A stretch of 10,773 nucleotides of DNA from Bacteroidales bacterium (GTDB lineage: Bacteria > Bacteroidota > Bacteroidia > Bacteroidales > GCA-2711565): the NCBI GenBank assembly GCA_029931995.1, contig JAOZQX010000019.1:1-10773 (forward strand), read 5' to 3'. Positions within the stretch are counted from its first letter, which is position 1, and each line of letters opens with the position of its first letter. Below the pieces are notes generated by a model, which worked only from the letters and a program-made list of their open reading frames with translations, had not been told where the DNA came from and searched no databases. This document shows positions 1-6,629 of the stretch, piece after piece. Both the position numbers and the translations under genes were made by a program.

Positions 1-43
1 GATGAAAATTATTTTGATTAGCAAATTACCTTTTGCGTGTTTC

Positions 44-70
44 ACGGAATTTAATAAGGGTACTACGGAA
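44..70. repeat. Two ACGGAA direct repeats spaced 21 bases upstream of gdhA
   Basis: ACGGAA occurs at 44-49 and again at 65-70, exactly 21 bases apart start to start, which is about two helical turns. The flanks differ (TTC before the first, ACT before the second). The arrangement could be a binding site for a regulator of gdhA, placed about 95-120 bases before the start codon. TGATTAG also occurs at 15-21 and 79-85, with its inverse CTAATCA at 143-149. No known operator was recognised. In an AT-rich leader such short matches can be chance. Confidence 0.25.
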
Positions 71-89
71 ATTGGATATGATTAGGTTT

Positions 90-116
90 TTTGAACCCCA
101 TTTTTTTTTAATATTG
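90..116 (+). promoter_or_regulatory. Weak candidate promoter for gdhA
   Basis: TTTG at 90-93 and TAATATTG at 109-116 resemble the Bacteroidota -33 (TTTG) and -7 (TAnnTTTG) elements, with one mismatch in the -7 box. The 15-base spacer is shorter than the usual 17-23. Transcription would begin near 120-123 and give an A-rich leader of about 40 bases before the ATG at 163, without a Shine-Dalgarno sequence, which is normal in this phylum. The remainder of bases 1-162 shows no gene. Confidence 0.3.
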
Positions 117-162
117 ATTTCGTTTTTAAATAAATCTAATTACTAATCAAAAAATAAAAATT

Positions 163-1506
163 ATGGCATTAGAACAAAAAGTAAATGACTTTATGGCTAA
201 AATCATTGCTAAAAATCCAGGTGAAGCAGAATTTCATCAAGCAGTTCATGAAGTAGCAGAAACCATCATTCCTTACATGGAAGAAAATCCAATTTATAAG
301 GAAAATAAAATTCTGGAAAGAATTGCTGAACCGGAAAGAGTAATCCTTTTCCGTGTTCCTTGGTTGGATGACAAAGGCGAAATTCAACTCAATAAAGCAT
401 ATCGTATTGAGATGAACTCAGCAATTGGACCTTACAAAGGTGGACTTCGTTTTCACCCAACTGTAAATCTTGGGGTTCTTAAATTTTTAGCTTTCGAGCA
501 AGTACTTAAAAACTCTCTTACTACACTTCCTATGGGTGGTGGTAAAGGTGGATCAGATTTCGATCCTAAAGGAAAAACTGATAATGAAGTAATGCGTTTT
601 TGCCAAAGTTTTATGACTGAGCTTTGCAGACATATTGGACCAAATACAGATATTCCTGCTGGTGATATTGGTGTTGGTGGACGTGAAATTGGTTTCATGT
701 ACGGACAATACAAACGTATTCGTAATGAATTTACTGGTGTTTTAACCGGTAAAGGAAGAGAATGGGGTGGATCATTAATTCGTCCTGAAGCTACTGGTTA
801 CGGTGCTACTTATTTTGCTGAGTATATGCTGAACACCAGAGGTGACAGCCTTAAAGGTAAAGTTGTAACTATTTCTGGTTCTGGAAACGTTGCACAATAT
901 GCTTGCGAAAAAGTTACTGATATGGGTGGTAAAGTTGTTACTTTATCTGATTCTTCTGGTTTTATTCACGATCCTGCCGGAATTGATGCCGAGAAACTTG
1001 CTTTTGTAATGCATCTTAAAAATGTTAAACGTGGACGTATTAAAGAATACGCTGACAAATATAACTGTGAATTCCACGAAGGCAAACGCCCATGGGGAAT
1101 TAAATGTGATGTAGCGATGCCAAATGCAACTCAAAATGAGGTGAACGAGGAAGAAGCTAAAACATTAATTGCAAACGGATGTTTCGTAGTATCTGAAGGA
1201 GCAAACATGCCTTCAGCTCCTGAAGCAATTGAAGTTTATAGTAAAGCGAAAATTCTTTACGGTCTTGGTAAAGCTGCTAATGCAGGTGGTGTTGCTGTTT
1301 CTGGTCTTGAAATGTCGCAAAACTCATTGCGTTTATCTTGGACTCGCGAAGAGGTTGACAGTCGTTTAAAACAAATCATGAAAGACATCCACGAAACTTG
1401 CGTTAAGTATGGTAAAGAGGGTGACTATATTGATTATGTTAAAGGAGCAAATATTGGTGGATTTGTAAAAGTTGCCGATGCTATGTTAGCGCAAGGTGTA
1501 GTTTAA
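163..1506 (+). CDS. gdhA: Glutamate dehydrogenase, class I hexameric, probably NADP(H)-dependent
   Basis: A cytoplasmic enzyme interconverting 2-oxoglutarate plus ammonium and L-glutamate, normally used for ammonium assimilation. The 447 residues match the usual length of the 50-kDa hexameric class. Substrate and catalytic residues are in family positions: K92 in GPYKGGLRFHP, K116, K128 in PMGGGKGG, D168 in PAGDIGVGG, and S379 in GGVAVSG. The C-terminal Rossmann domain has SGSGNVA (238-244) and an SDSSG segment (262-266) where NAD-specific enzymes often have an acidic residue; NADP preference is inferred from this and from overall similarity to GdhA-type enzymes. The ATG at 163 follows an A-rich leader and the N-terminus aligns with the family. 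Codon use (many GGT, GCT, CGT) looks like that of a highly expressed gene and differs from its neighbours. It appears monocistronic, since a strong terminator follows directly. Confidence 0.97.
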   Translation: MALEQKVNDFMAKIIAKNPGEAEFHQAVHEVAETIIPYMEENPIYKENKILERIAEPERVILFRVPWLDDKGEIQLNKAYRIEMNSAIGPYKGGLRFHPTVNLGVLKFLAFEQVLKNSLTTLPMGGGKGGSDFDPKGKTDNEVMRFCQSFMTELCRHIGPNTDIPAGDIGVGGREIGFMYGQYKRIRNEFTGVLTGKGREWGGSLIRPEATGYGATYFAEYMLNTRGDSLKGKVVTISGSGNVAQYACEKVTDMGGKVVTLSDSSGFIHDPAGIDAEKLAFVMHLKNVKRGRIKEYADKYNCEFHEGKRPWGIKCDVAMPNATQNEVNEEEAKTLIANGCFVVSEGANMPSAPEAIEVYSKAKILYGLGKAANAGGVAVSGLEMSQNSLRLSWTREEVDSRLKQIMKDIHETCVKYGKEGDYIDYVKGANIGGFVKVADAMLAQGVV

Positions 1507-1528
1507 AACTAAAAACCTAATTATATTT

Positions 1529-1570
1529 AAAAAGCCCTCTCGAGTTTTCGGGAGGGCTTTTTTGTTTTTT
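1529..1570 (+). terminator. Intrinsic terminator of gdhA
   Basis: A stem pairs 1529-1542 with 1549-1562: AAAAAGCCCTC on the left and GAGGGCTTTTT on the right, extended inward by a T-G wobble and two C-G pairs, around a 6-base loop. A T-rich tract runs to 1570, interrupted by one G at 1564. The A-run before the stem means it could also terminate transcription from the opposite strand. It isolates gdhA from the peptidase gene downstream. Confidence 0.95.
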
Positions 1571-1669
1571 AAGTTGCTATTGAGCCTTTTTTATTAAGTG
1601 TAAACTTATATATGGTTGTCTAATTCAATATGTAACATGCTTCGAAAATTAGCAATTAAATATAAAATC

Positions 1670-2941
1670 ATGAAAACATATCTGAACTATCTTTTAATCG
1701 TTTTTTTTACTTTGCTGATCTCTTGTTCGAAAAAAGAAAATTTGGCAGATAATAATGATGATAATAACATTGTTACGAGAGAATGGACTTATTTATTTTA
1801 TTGTGCTGCTGATTTTGACAATGCTTATAATCCGTTTAATAATTTTGCAGAATTGGTTAGCTCAAATGATGACATCAATTATATTGTATTTTTTGATGGT
1901 GAAGAAAGAAGATTCTCTGAGGTGCCTGCAACTGGGTATTATAAAGTAACAGAAAATAATAGATATGTACTACTAGAAAATTTAGGGGAAATAAACATGG
2001 GAAGTGGCGACGTGTTAGAGGATTTTATAAATTATGGAAAACAAAACTTTCCGGCCGAAAAATATATTCTTGCCTTTTATGGTCATGGAGCTGGTTGGGC
2101 AGGAGCTTGTTCTGATAAGGATCCTGTCGATGATCTTTTAACATGTGGTGAAATGAGTGAGGCTATCAGGGCAGCTGGAAATGTAAACCTGATTCTTTAT
2201 ACAGCTCCTTGTCTTATGGGCTCTGTTGAAGCAACATACCAAATGAAGGGATGTGCTGATTATTATATTGGTTCTGAAAATACAAGCGGTTTCTTGTTTT
2301 GGCTTTTTATGCTAAATGAAATGGATAATTATCTAAAAACAAACTCATCCCTGTCGGTAGAAGATTTGGCAAGACAAATTATTTTACAATTTTCAATCGC
2401 AATACACCAAGCACCAGAGTATTATACAGAATATACAGATTACTTTACCATGAGTGCTATTGATCTTTCCAAATCTGAGGAATTAGTTGTTGCTTTTAAT
2501 GAGGTTGCAGAGTATTATAAAGATCATCAGGCAAAGTTTAAGCAGTTAGTAAATCCAGATGATCTTAGTTTTTTTGGAAGTTATTGCAATTTACATAAAC
2601 TATTAAAAACCTTAGAAGAAAACGAAACGGATCAAGCAGCAAAGGATTTAATAAGTGAAACCATCTTATGCTTTAACAATTGTGTAGTAACAGAATTTCA
2701 TGGAGATTCATGTGCAGATTTTAGGGGGCTAAATATCTGGTTTCCCAATTCTGAATATATAGATAATTATGGTATTTATTATGATCCTTATGGTATAGGT
2801 TTAGATTTTAAAAACGATTGTAGTTGGGAGGAATTGTTAATGGGAGTAACTACAAAATCATCTGAAACATACAAACCATTATCTCCTATGGGATCCTTTA
2901 CTGGAGATGGCTACATACCTCATAGCATTGAAGACAAATAA
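1670..2941 (+). CDS. Clostripain-family (C11) cysteine peptidase, predicted lipoprotein
   Basis: A 423-residue putative secreted cysteine peptidase. I chose the ATG at 1670 because it starts a lipoprotein signal peptide: MK, a hydrophobic stretch, then a lipobox LISC with the lipidated cysteine at residue 19. An upstream TTG at 1616 would only add 18 residues before it. After the cysteine comes SKKEN and then an acidic/Asn-rich stretch (about 27-33), resembling signals that move Bacteroidota lipoproteins to the cell surface. The C11 landmarks are the histidine region ILAFYGHGAGW (H139) and the cysteine region TAPCLMGSVEA (C181), 42 residues apart, and a C-terminal GLNIWFP segment (353-359) typical of the family. 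Clostripains usually cleave after Arg or Lys. The residue before the Pro-Cys is Ala, where many relatives have Asp two positions before Cys. The protein looks complete. Substrate and any need for self-processing are unknown. The gene stands alone between a terminator and a long spacer. Confidence 0.88.
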   Translation: MKTYLNYLLIVFFTLLISCSKKENLADNNDDNNIVTREWTYLFYCAADFDNAYNPFNNFAELVSSNDDINYIVFFDGEERRFSEVPATGYYKVTENNRYVLLENLGEINMGSGDVLEDFINYGKQNFPAEKYILAFYGHGAGWAGACSDKDPVDDLLTCGEMSEAIRAAGNVNLILYTAPCLMGSVEATYQMKGCADYYIGSENTSGFLFWLFMLNEMDNYLKTNSSLSVEDLARQIILQFSIAIHQAPEYYTEYTDYFTMSAIDLSKSEELVVAFNEVAEYYKDHQAKFKQLVNPDDLSFFGSYCNLHKLLKTLEENETDQAAKDLISETILCFNNCVVTEFHGDSCADFRGLNIWFPNSEYIDNYGIYYDPYGIGLDFKNDCSWEELLMGVTTKSSETYKPLSPMGSFTGDGYIPHSIEDK

Positions 2942-2957
2942 GATTTTTTTATTTTTC

Positions 2958-2987
2958 GAATAAATTTAGCCATGATAAAATTTATTC
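2958..2987. other. AT-rich 10-bp inverted repeat after the C11 peptidase gene
   Basis: GAATAAATTT at 2958-2967 is perfectly complementary to AAATTTATTC at 2978-2987 around a 10-base loop, 17 bases after the stop codon. A T-rich stretch (2981-2998) follows on the plus strand. It may be a weak terminator, but it lacks a GC-rich stem and a clean T-run. Confidence 0.4.
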
Positions 2988-3177
2988 TTCATTCTTTTGC
3001 TTGTCCAAAGAAAACCAAACGAAAAATCAATCTTATACTGTAGAAAATGGAAAAGAAAAAGCGTTGGGCAAGTGTAGGCTTGTGGGAGGAAGCTTCGTTT
3101 TTGTAAGAATTATTTTAGGACAAGACAGCGTTTTTAGATTTATCTTTAAAATTAACCTTTTGTATTCCAATGAATAG
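2988..3177. other. Intergenic stretch without a recognisable gene
   Basis: Most of the 326-base space between the peptidase lipoprotein and the M16 gene. I see no ORF of useful length with coding character on either strand. The part near 2993-3018 (CTTTTG, then CTTGTC, then CAAAG and AAACC) loosely recalls a dispersed non-coding sequence found between genes in many Bacteroidota. That comparison is from memory and would need a genome-wide search. GC content rises locally around 3060-3095, unlike the rest, suggesting a decayed insertion or repeat fragment. Confidence 0.35.
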
Positions 3178-3185
3178 TATTTTTG
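3178..3185 (+). promoter_or_regulatory. Candidate Bacteroidota -7 promoter box for the M16/O-methyltransferase operon
   Basis: TATTTTTG at 3178-3185 fits TAnnTTTG exactly. TTTG at 3159-3162 could be the -33 element, although the 15-base spacer is short. Transcription would start near 3190, leaving a leader of about 75 bases that contains the 7-base tandem repeats just before the ATG at 3268. Confidence 0.45.
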
Positions 3186-3231
3186 CAGTCATTATTTAGA
3201 ATCTAGATTAAAGACCTTAGACAAACCATAA

Positions 3232-3259
3232 TAACATCTAACATCTAGCATCTAATATC
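3232..3259 (+). repeat. Four tandem 7-base repeats (consensus TAACATC) before the M16 start codon
   Basis: Two TAACATC units are followed by TAGCATC and TAATATC, with no gaps, ending 8 bases before the ATG at 3268. Related ATCTAG text (3201-3206) lies further upstream. The repeats occupy the expected ribosome-landing region, where no Shine-Dalgarno sequence is visible. They could be slippage-prone and tune translation, or be part of a dispersed repeat. Confidence 0.75.
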
Positions 3260-3267
3260 TCAAGAAA

Positions 3268-4494
3268 ATGGAATATCAATTTCACGCATTAAAGAACGGA
3301 ATCAGGCTGGTACATTCATTCAATACCAGCGAAGTAGCACATTGCGGTATTGTTATTAATACAGGTAGCCGAGATGAGGCAGAGAAGGAAAACGGCATGG
3401 CTCATTTTATTGAACATGTGATTTTTAAAGGCACTAAAAAACGCAAGGCATATCACGTACTCAGTCGCTTGGAGAATATTGGGGGTGATTTAAATGCCTT
3501 TACAACTAAGGAAGAAACGGCAATTTATGCCTCTTTTTTGCATCCCTATTTTGAAAGAACCTTAGAATTAATCTCCGATATCACTTTCAATTCTTCTTTC
3601 CCTGAAAAGGAAATTAATAAAGAAAAAGATGTGGTTTTAGATGAAATCAATTCCTATAAAGATTCTCCCTCAGAACTAATTTTTGATGATTTTGAAGAAT
3701 TGATTTACGATGGCCACCCCATTGCCCGAAACATTTTAGGAACACCAAAAAGCGTTAAGAGCTTTACCAAAGAAGGCATTCAGAATTTTATTCAAAAAAA
3801 CTACCATACCGATCAAATGGTGATTAGCTCGATAGGAAATATTGGTTTTACCAAACTAATCAAACTCGTTGAAAAATATTTTGGTGAGATTCCGGCCAAC
3901 CTCCGCTCCAATGGCCGACAAAAAATGATTGCCTACGAAGTCCAAAAGAAACGCATCGATAAGCGAACTTATCTTTCGCATTCCTGCATCGGGAATCTGG
4001 CCTATCCACGCAATCACGAAAACCGTTTAGGCTTGGTTTTACTAAATAATTTATTGGGTGGTCCGGCGCTGAATTCACGATTAGCGCTAGCTGTTCGCGA
4101 AAAACACGGCTACACTTACGACATAGAATCGCACTACCAACCTTATTCCGACACCGGTTTGTTTTGCGTATATTTAGGTACGGATAAAGAACACATTGAC
4201 AAAAGTATTTGTTTGGTGAAAAAAGAGTTGAATTTGTTGCGCAGAAAAAAATTAGGCACTTTGCAATTACAACGAGCCAAGCAACAAATTATTGGGCAAT
4301 TGGCTATATCATTGGAATCAAACCTCAGCGAAATGTTATCAATGGGTAGAAGCTTGTTGATGATGAATAAAATTGACAGCATTCGTGAAATTCATGATGC
4401 CATCCACTCCATTGATGCGGCTAAATTGCAGGAAATTGCCAATGAGGTTTTTGATCCGAAACAATTGAGTGTATTAATTTATAATGGAGAATAA
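3268..4494 (+). CDS. M16-family zinc metallopeptidase (insulinase/processing-peptidase type)
   Basis: A 408-residue member of the pitrilysin/mitochondrial-processing-peptidase family, usual length for the short bacterial form. The inverted zinc motif is complete: HFIEH at 46-50 (H46 and H50 bind zinc, E49 is the catalytic base), with the third ligand E126 in VVLDEINSY, at the family spacing. The C-terminal half has the second M16 domain, including the segment REKHGYTYDI and the downstream YLGTD strand that help form the substrate chamber. No signal peptide is visible, so the cytoplasm is the simplest location; substrates may be small peptides or exported-protein leaders, which cannot be told from sequence. 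The ATG at 3268 fits the family N-terminus (an H-x-L-x-N-G-I-R-L start). It overlaps the O-methyltransferase gene by one base (TAATG), so the two are very probably co-translated. Confidence 0.93.
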   Translation: MEYQFHALKNGIRLVHSFNTSEVAHCGIVINTGSRDEAEKENGMAHFIEHVIFKGTKKRKAYHVLSRLENIGGDLNAFTTKEETAIYASFLHPYFERTLELISDITFNSSFPEKEINKEKDVVLDEINSYKDSPSELIFDDFEELIYDGHPIARNILGTPKSVKSFTKEGIQNFIQKNYHTDQMVISSIGNIGFTKLIKLVEKYFGEIPANLRSNGRQKMIAYEVQKKRIDKRTYLSHSCIGNLAYPRNHENRLGLVLLNNLLGGPALNSRLALAVREKHGYTYDIESHYQPYSDTGLFCVYLGTDKEHIDKSICLVKKELNLLRRKKLGTLQLQRAKQQIIGQLAISLESNLSEMLSMGRSLLMMNKIDSIREIHDAIHSIDAAKLQEIANEVFDPKQLSVLIYNGE

Positions 4495-5129
4495 TGATTG
4501 ATCCAAAGCTCGAAAAATACGCCGAAGAACACAGCTCGAAAGAGTCCGATCTTTTGTATCGACTTAATCGGGAAACCCATTTAAAAATGATTCACCCCCG
4601 CATGCTTTCGGGAGCTATGCAAGGCAAATTGCTGGAAATGCTGAGCTGCATGATCCAAGCCAAAAACATTTTGGAAATTGGAACTTATACCGGATACTCA
4701 GCCATTTGTTTAGCCAAAGGTTTACCTGCCGATGGCGTTTTGCATACCATTGAAATGAATCCCGAACTGGAAAGCATTGCTAAAAAATATTTTGCGGAAG
4801 CGGAAATTGAGCATCAGGTAAATTACCATTTGGGAAATGCGCTGGAAATTATTCCTCAAATTAATGAGGCTTTTGATTTGGTTTTTCTGGATGCCGATAA
4901 AGAGAATTATTTGAATTACTACCATCTGATTTTTGACAAAATCCGCCCCGGTGGCTACATTTTAGCCGATAATGTTTTTTGGTCGGGTAAGGTGCTCACT
5001 ACCCCTGATCCTCATGATAAAGAAGCCCTTGGAATTATTGAATTCAATGAATATATTCAGCAGGATGACAGAGTGGAGAATGTGATACTGCCGTTGAGGG
5101 ATGGCTTGAGTTTGATAAGGAAGAAATAA
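4494..5129 (+). CDS. SAM-dependent O-methyltransferase, metal-dependent catechol/caffeoyl-CoA type
   Basis: A 211-residue cytoplasmic methyltransferase of the Methyltransf_3 family (YrrM/TrmR-like, related to catechol and caffeoyl-CoA O-methyltransferases). Motif I for SAM binding is ILEIGTYTGYSA (59-70), followed by the acidic ribose-binding residue in TIEMNPE (E87). The divalent-metal site is formed by D133 and D135 in FLDADKENY plus D159-N160 in ILADNVFW. It is full length. The ATG shares its A with the stop codon of the M16 gene, so it depends on translation of that gene. Family members methylate catechols, phenylpropanoids, or tRNA wobble 5-hydroxyuridine (TrmR in Bacillus). A tRNA role would be reasonable for a conserved housekeeping copy, but the substrate cannot be decided here. 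Confidence 0.9.
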   Translation: MIDPKLEKYAEEHSSKESDLLYRLNRETHLKMIHPRMLSGAMQGKLLEMLSCMIQAKNILEIGTYTGYSAICLAKGLPADGVLHTIEMNPELESIAKKYFAEAEIEHQVNYHLGNALEIIPQINEAFDLVFLDADKENYLNYYHLIFDKIRPGGYILADNVFWSGKVLTTPDPHDKEALGIIEFNEYIQQDDRVENVILPLRDGLSLIRKK

Positions 5130-5130
5130 T

Positions 5131-5254
5131 GGCTCCCATCCTTTTCAAGGAGGGGAATTAAAGGGGTGGTTATTTTTTCACTTTTTTACCACTCCGTCCG
5201 CTTTACCTGCCTTTGGCGGGCTTGCGTCCACCCCTCCTATTTTAGGAGGGGAGC
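5131..5254. repeat. GC-rich multi-hairpin intergenic element (REP/MITE-like)
   Basis: A compact element begins one base after the O-methyltransferase stop. Its ends are inverted (GCTCCC at 5132-5137, GGGAGC at 5249-5254). Inside are at least four pairings: CCTT/AAGG (5140-5143, 5147-5150); GGGGTGGT with ACCACTCC (5163-5170, 5188-5195, one wobble); CCTGCC with GGCGGG (5206-5211, 5215-5220, one wobble); and a perfect 9-bp hairpin, CCCCTCCTA at 5231-5239 with TAGGAGGGG at 5243-5251. The GC content is far above the flanks. The same GGAGGGG block occurs near both ends (5149-5155 and 5245-5251). Such elements resemble dispersed non-autonomous repeats and can also act as terminators or mRNA 3' stabilisers. 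No transposase is encoded. Copy number elsewhere is unknown. Confidence 0.8.
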
Positions 5255-5444
5255 ATTCACCATAAAATTTTGTATATTTACCTGAAACTTAATGCAAAAA
5301 CGTGGATTTGTTTCTACTCCCAAATACAAATCAAGATATTCATTGACATGAATTAATTTATCTTTAAATAAAGTGCATAAAGGTGCACATATAAACTAGT
5401 TGGACACAAGAATGAGAATCTAATTAAATAACGAACAAATTGCG
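5255..5444. other. AT-rich regulatory spacer before the XRE-ImmA/DUF4411 islet
   Basis: No gene is visible here. The spacer shifts abruptly from the GC-rich hairpin element to AT-rich DNA. It contains the TAAAG(G)TGCA tandem/dyad listed separately. I find no convincing attachment site or tRNA fragment in it. Confidence 0.4.
5369..5388. promoter_or_regulatory. Candidate operator: TAAAGTGCA / TAAAGGTGCA tandem containing a GTGCA dyad
   Basis: TAAAGTGCA (5369-5377) is followed directly by TAAAGGTGCA (5378-5387). Within this, GTGCA (5373-5377) and TGCAC (5384-5388) form a dyad with a 6-base centre. It lies about 60-75 bases before the predicted transcription start of the XRE-ImmA gene, whose HTH domain could bind here and autoregulate. 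This is inference from position and symmetry only. Confidence 0.4.
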
Positions 5445-5452
5445 TAACTTTG
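5445..5452 (+). promoter_or_regulatory. -7 promoter box just upstream of the XRE-ImmA start, suggesting a very short leader
   Basis: TAACTTTG fits the Bacteroidota -7 consensus TAnnTTTG exactly. It ends four bases before the ATG at 5457, so transcription should begin at or within a few bases of the start codon, giving a leaderless or nearly leaderless mRNA. No good -33 TTTG is present at the expected distance, which may mean that activation or a weak promoter is involved. Confidence 0.5.
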
Positions 5453-5456
5453 TTAA

Positions 5457-6629
5457 ATGAGAGAAAAAGCAATCATAACACCTAATATTTTACGATGGGC
5501 AAGAGAGACCTCTAAGATGTCCATTGAACAGGTTGCTTTGAAAACAAAAGTGAAAGAAGAAAAAATTGAATTATGGGAAAGTGGTGATGACTTTCCTTCA
5601 ATAAACCAGCTTGAAAAATTATCAAAATTATACAGAAGACCAATTTCAATCTTTTATCTCCCAGAGCCCCCAGCAGATTTCCAAACTTTAAGAGACTTTA
5701 GAAGACATATTATCTCTAAAGAATACAGTACTGCATTAACTTTTATTATTAGGGATATTCAGTCAAAACAATCCTGGTTCAGTGATTTTCTTAAAGAAGA
5801 AGGAGAAAATCCACTTGTATTCATTGGAAGGTTTAATTCAAAGACAAGTATTGAAGAAATTGCTTTAGATATTATTAAAACTTTGGAGATAAAATCAATA
5901 GAAAGGAATCAAGATGTTTTAAAATACTGGATTGATAAAATTGAACAAAAAAGAATATTTGTTTCATTGTCCAGTTATATTCATAGCCATTTAAAGATTG
6001 ACATTAATGAAGTTAAGGGTTTTGCTATTAGCGACAAATATGCACCCTTTATTTTTGTAAATAGTGCTGACGGAAAAAACTCTCAACTTTTTACATTAAT
6101 TCATGAATTAACACATCTATGGATTAATGCCAGCGGGGTATCTGCCTTTGATTTAATTGATTTCAGAAATTCAGAGGATTTGAACAAATATGACCCGATT
6201 GAGGTTTTATGCAACAGAGTAACGGCAGAAATATTAATGCCCAAATCTTCCTTTTCACGTGTTTTAAGAGATTATAAAACAATCACTTCTACAGTAGTTG
6301 AAAAAATTGCTAAAGAAATGAGAGTTAGCTCTTTTGCTCTTTCTGTACGAATGTTAAACTTAAATATCATATCAGAAATTCAATTTAACCAATTTAGAAA
6401 AGTATTTAAAGATAAATATGATGAATACTTGGAATTCCAAGCAAATAAACCTAAACAAAAAGGTGGTCCAAGCTATTACATATTAAAAATTAGAAAAAAC
6501 AGTAAAGCTTTTACATCATACATTTATGGATATTATAAAAGCGGAAAAATAACTGGATATGAAGCCAATAAGTTATTAGACATTAAAGTGAGTAATTTTA
6601 AAAATCTTGAAAAGCACTTATATGCATAA
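5457..6629 (+). CDS. XRE-family HTH fused to ImmA/IrrE metallopeptidase (COG2856 type)
   Basis: A 390-residue protein in three parts. Residues about 6-60 are a helix-turn-helix of XRE type, including SIEQVALKTKV and LEKLSKLYRRP, ending in the FYLPEPP linker typical of this fused family. Residues about 165-300 are the ImmA/IrrE (M78) zinc peptidase, with the motif HELTH (H216, E217, H220) in FTLIHELTHLW and the downstream CNRVTAEILMP segment (252-262). Residues about 337-390 form a basic tail with a GKITGYEANKLL motif that recalls small antitoxin folds. In characterised relatives (ImmA of ICEBs1, IrrE/PprI of Deinococcus) the peptidase cleaves a repressor; here DNA binding and peptidase are in one chain. 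The ATG at 5457 fits the family start. It overlaps the next gene by 8 bases. The DNA is clearly more AT-rich than the M16 gene (28% GC in bases 6061-6120 against 47% in 4081-4140), suggesting transfer. Probable antitoxin or regulator. Confidence 0.88.
   Translation: MREKAIITPNILRWARETSKMSIEQVALKTKVKEEKIELWESGDDFPSINQLEKLSKLYRRPISIFYLPEPPADFQTLRDFRRHIISKEYSTALTFIIRDIQSKQSWFSDFLKEEGENPLVFIGRFNSKTSIEEIALDIIKTLEIKSIERNQDVLKYWIDKIEQKRIFVSLSSYIHSHLKIDINEVKGFAISDKYAPFIFVNSADGKNSQLFTLIHELTHLWINASGVSAFDLIDFRNSEDLNKYDPIEVLCNRVTAEILMPKSSFSRVLRDYKTITSTVVEKIAKEMRVSSFALSVRMLNLNIISEIQFNQFRKVFKDKYDEYLEFQANKPKQKGGPSYYILKIRKNSKAFTSYIYGYYKSGKITGYEANKLLDIKVSNFKNLEKHLYA

Noticed and set aside
1616..1669. TTG at 1616 as start of the clostripain gene
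   Set aside because: It would place 18 residues before a clean lipoprotein signal peptide that begins at the ATG at 1670.
3232..3259. Plasmid-type iterons
   Set aside because: The units are too short and sit directly in front of a peptidase start codon, with no replication gene in the window.
2942..3267. Small peptide gene on the minus strand in the C11-M16 spacer
   Set aside because: Short open stretches exist but lack a plausible start region, family features or coding composition.
5131..5254. CRISPR array
   Set aside because: The repeats are inverted hairpin arms of unequal length, not direct repeats with regular spacers.
6607..6621. TTG at 6607 as start of the DUF4411 gene
   Set aside because: An ATG lies 15 bases further on, directly before the conserved YCLDTN strand; the extra residues have no support.
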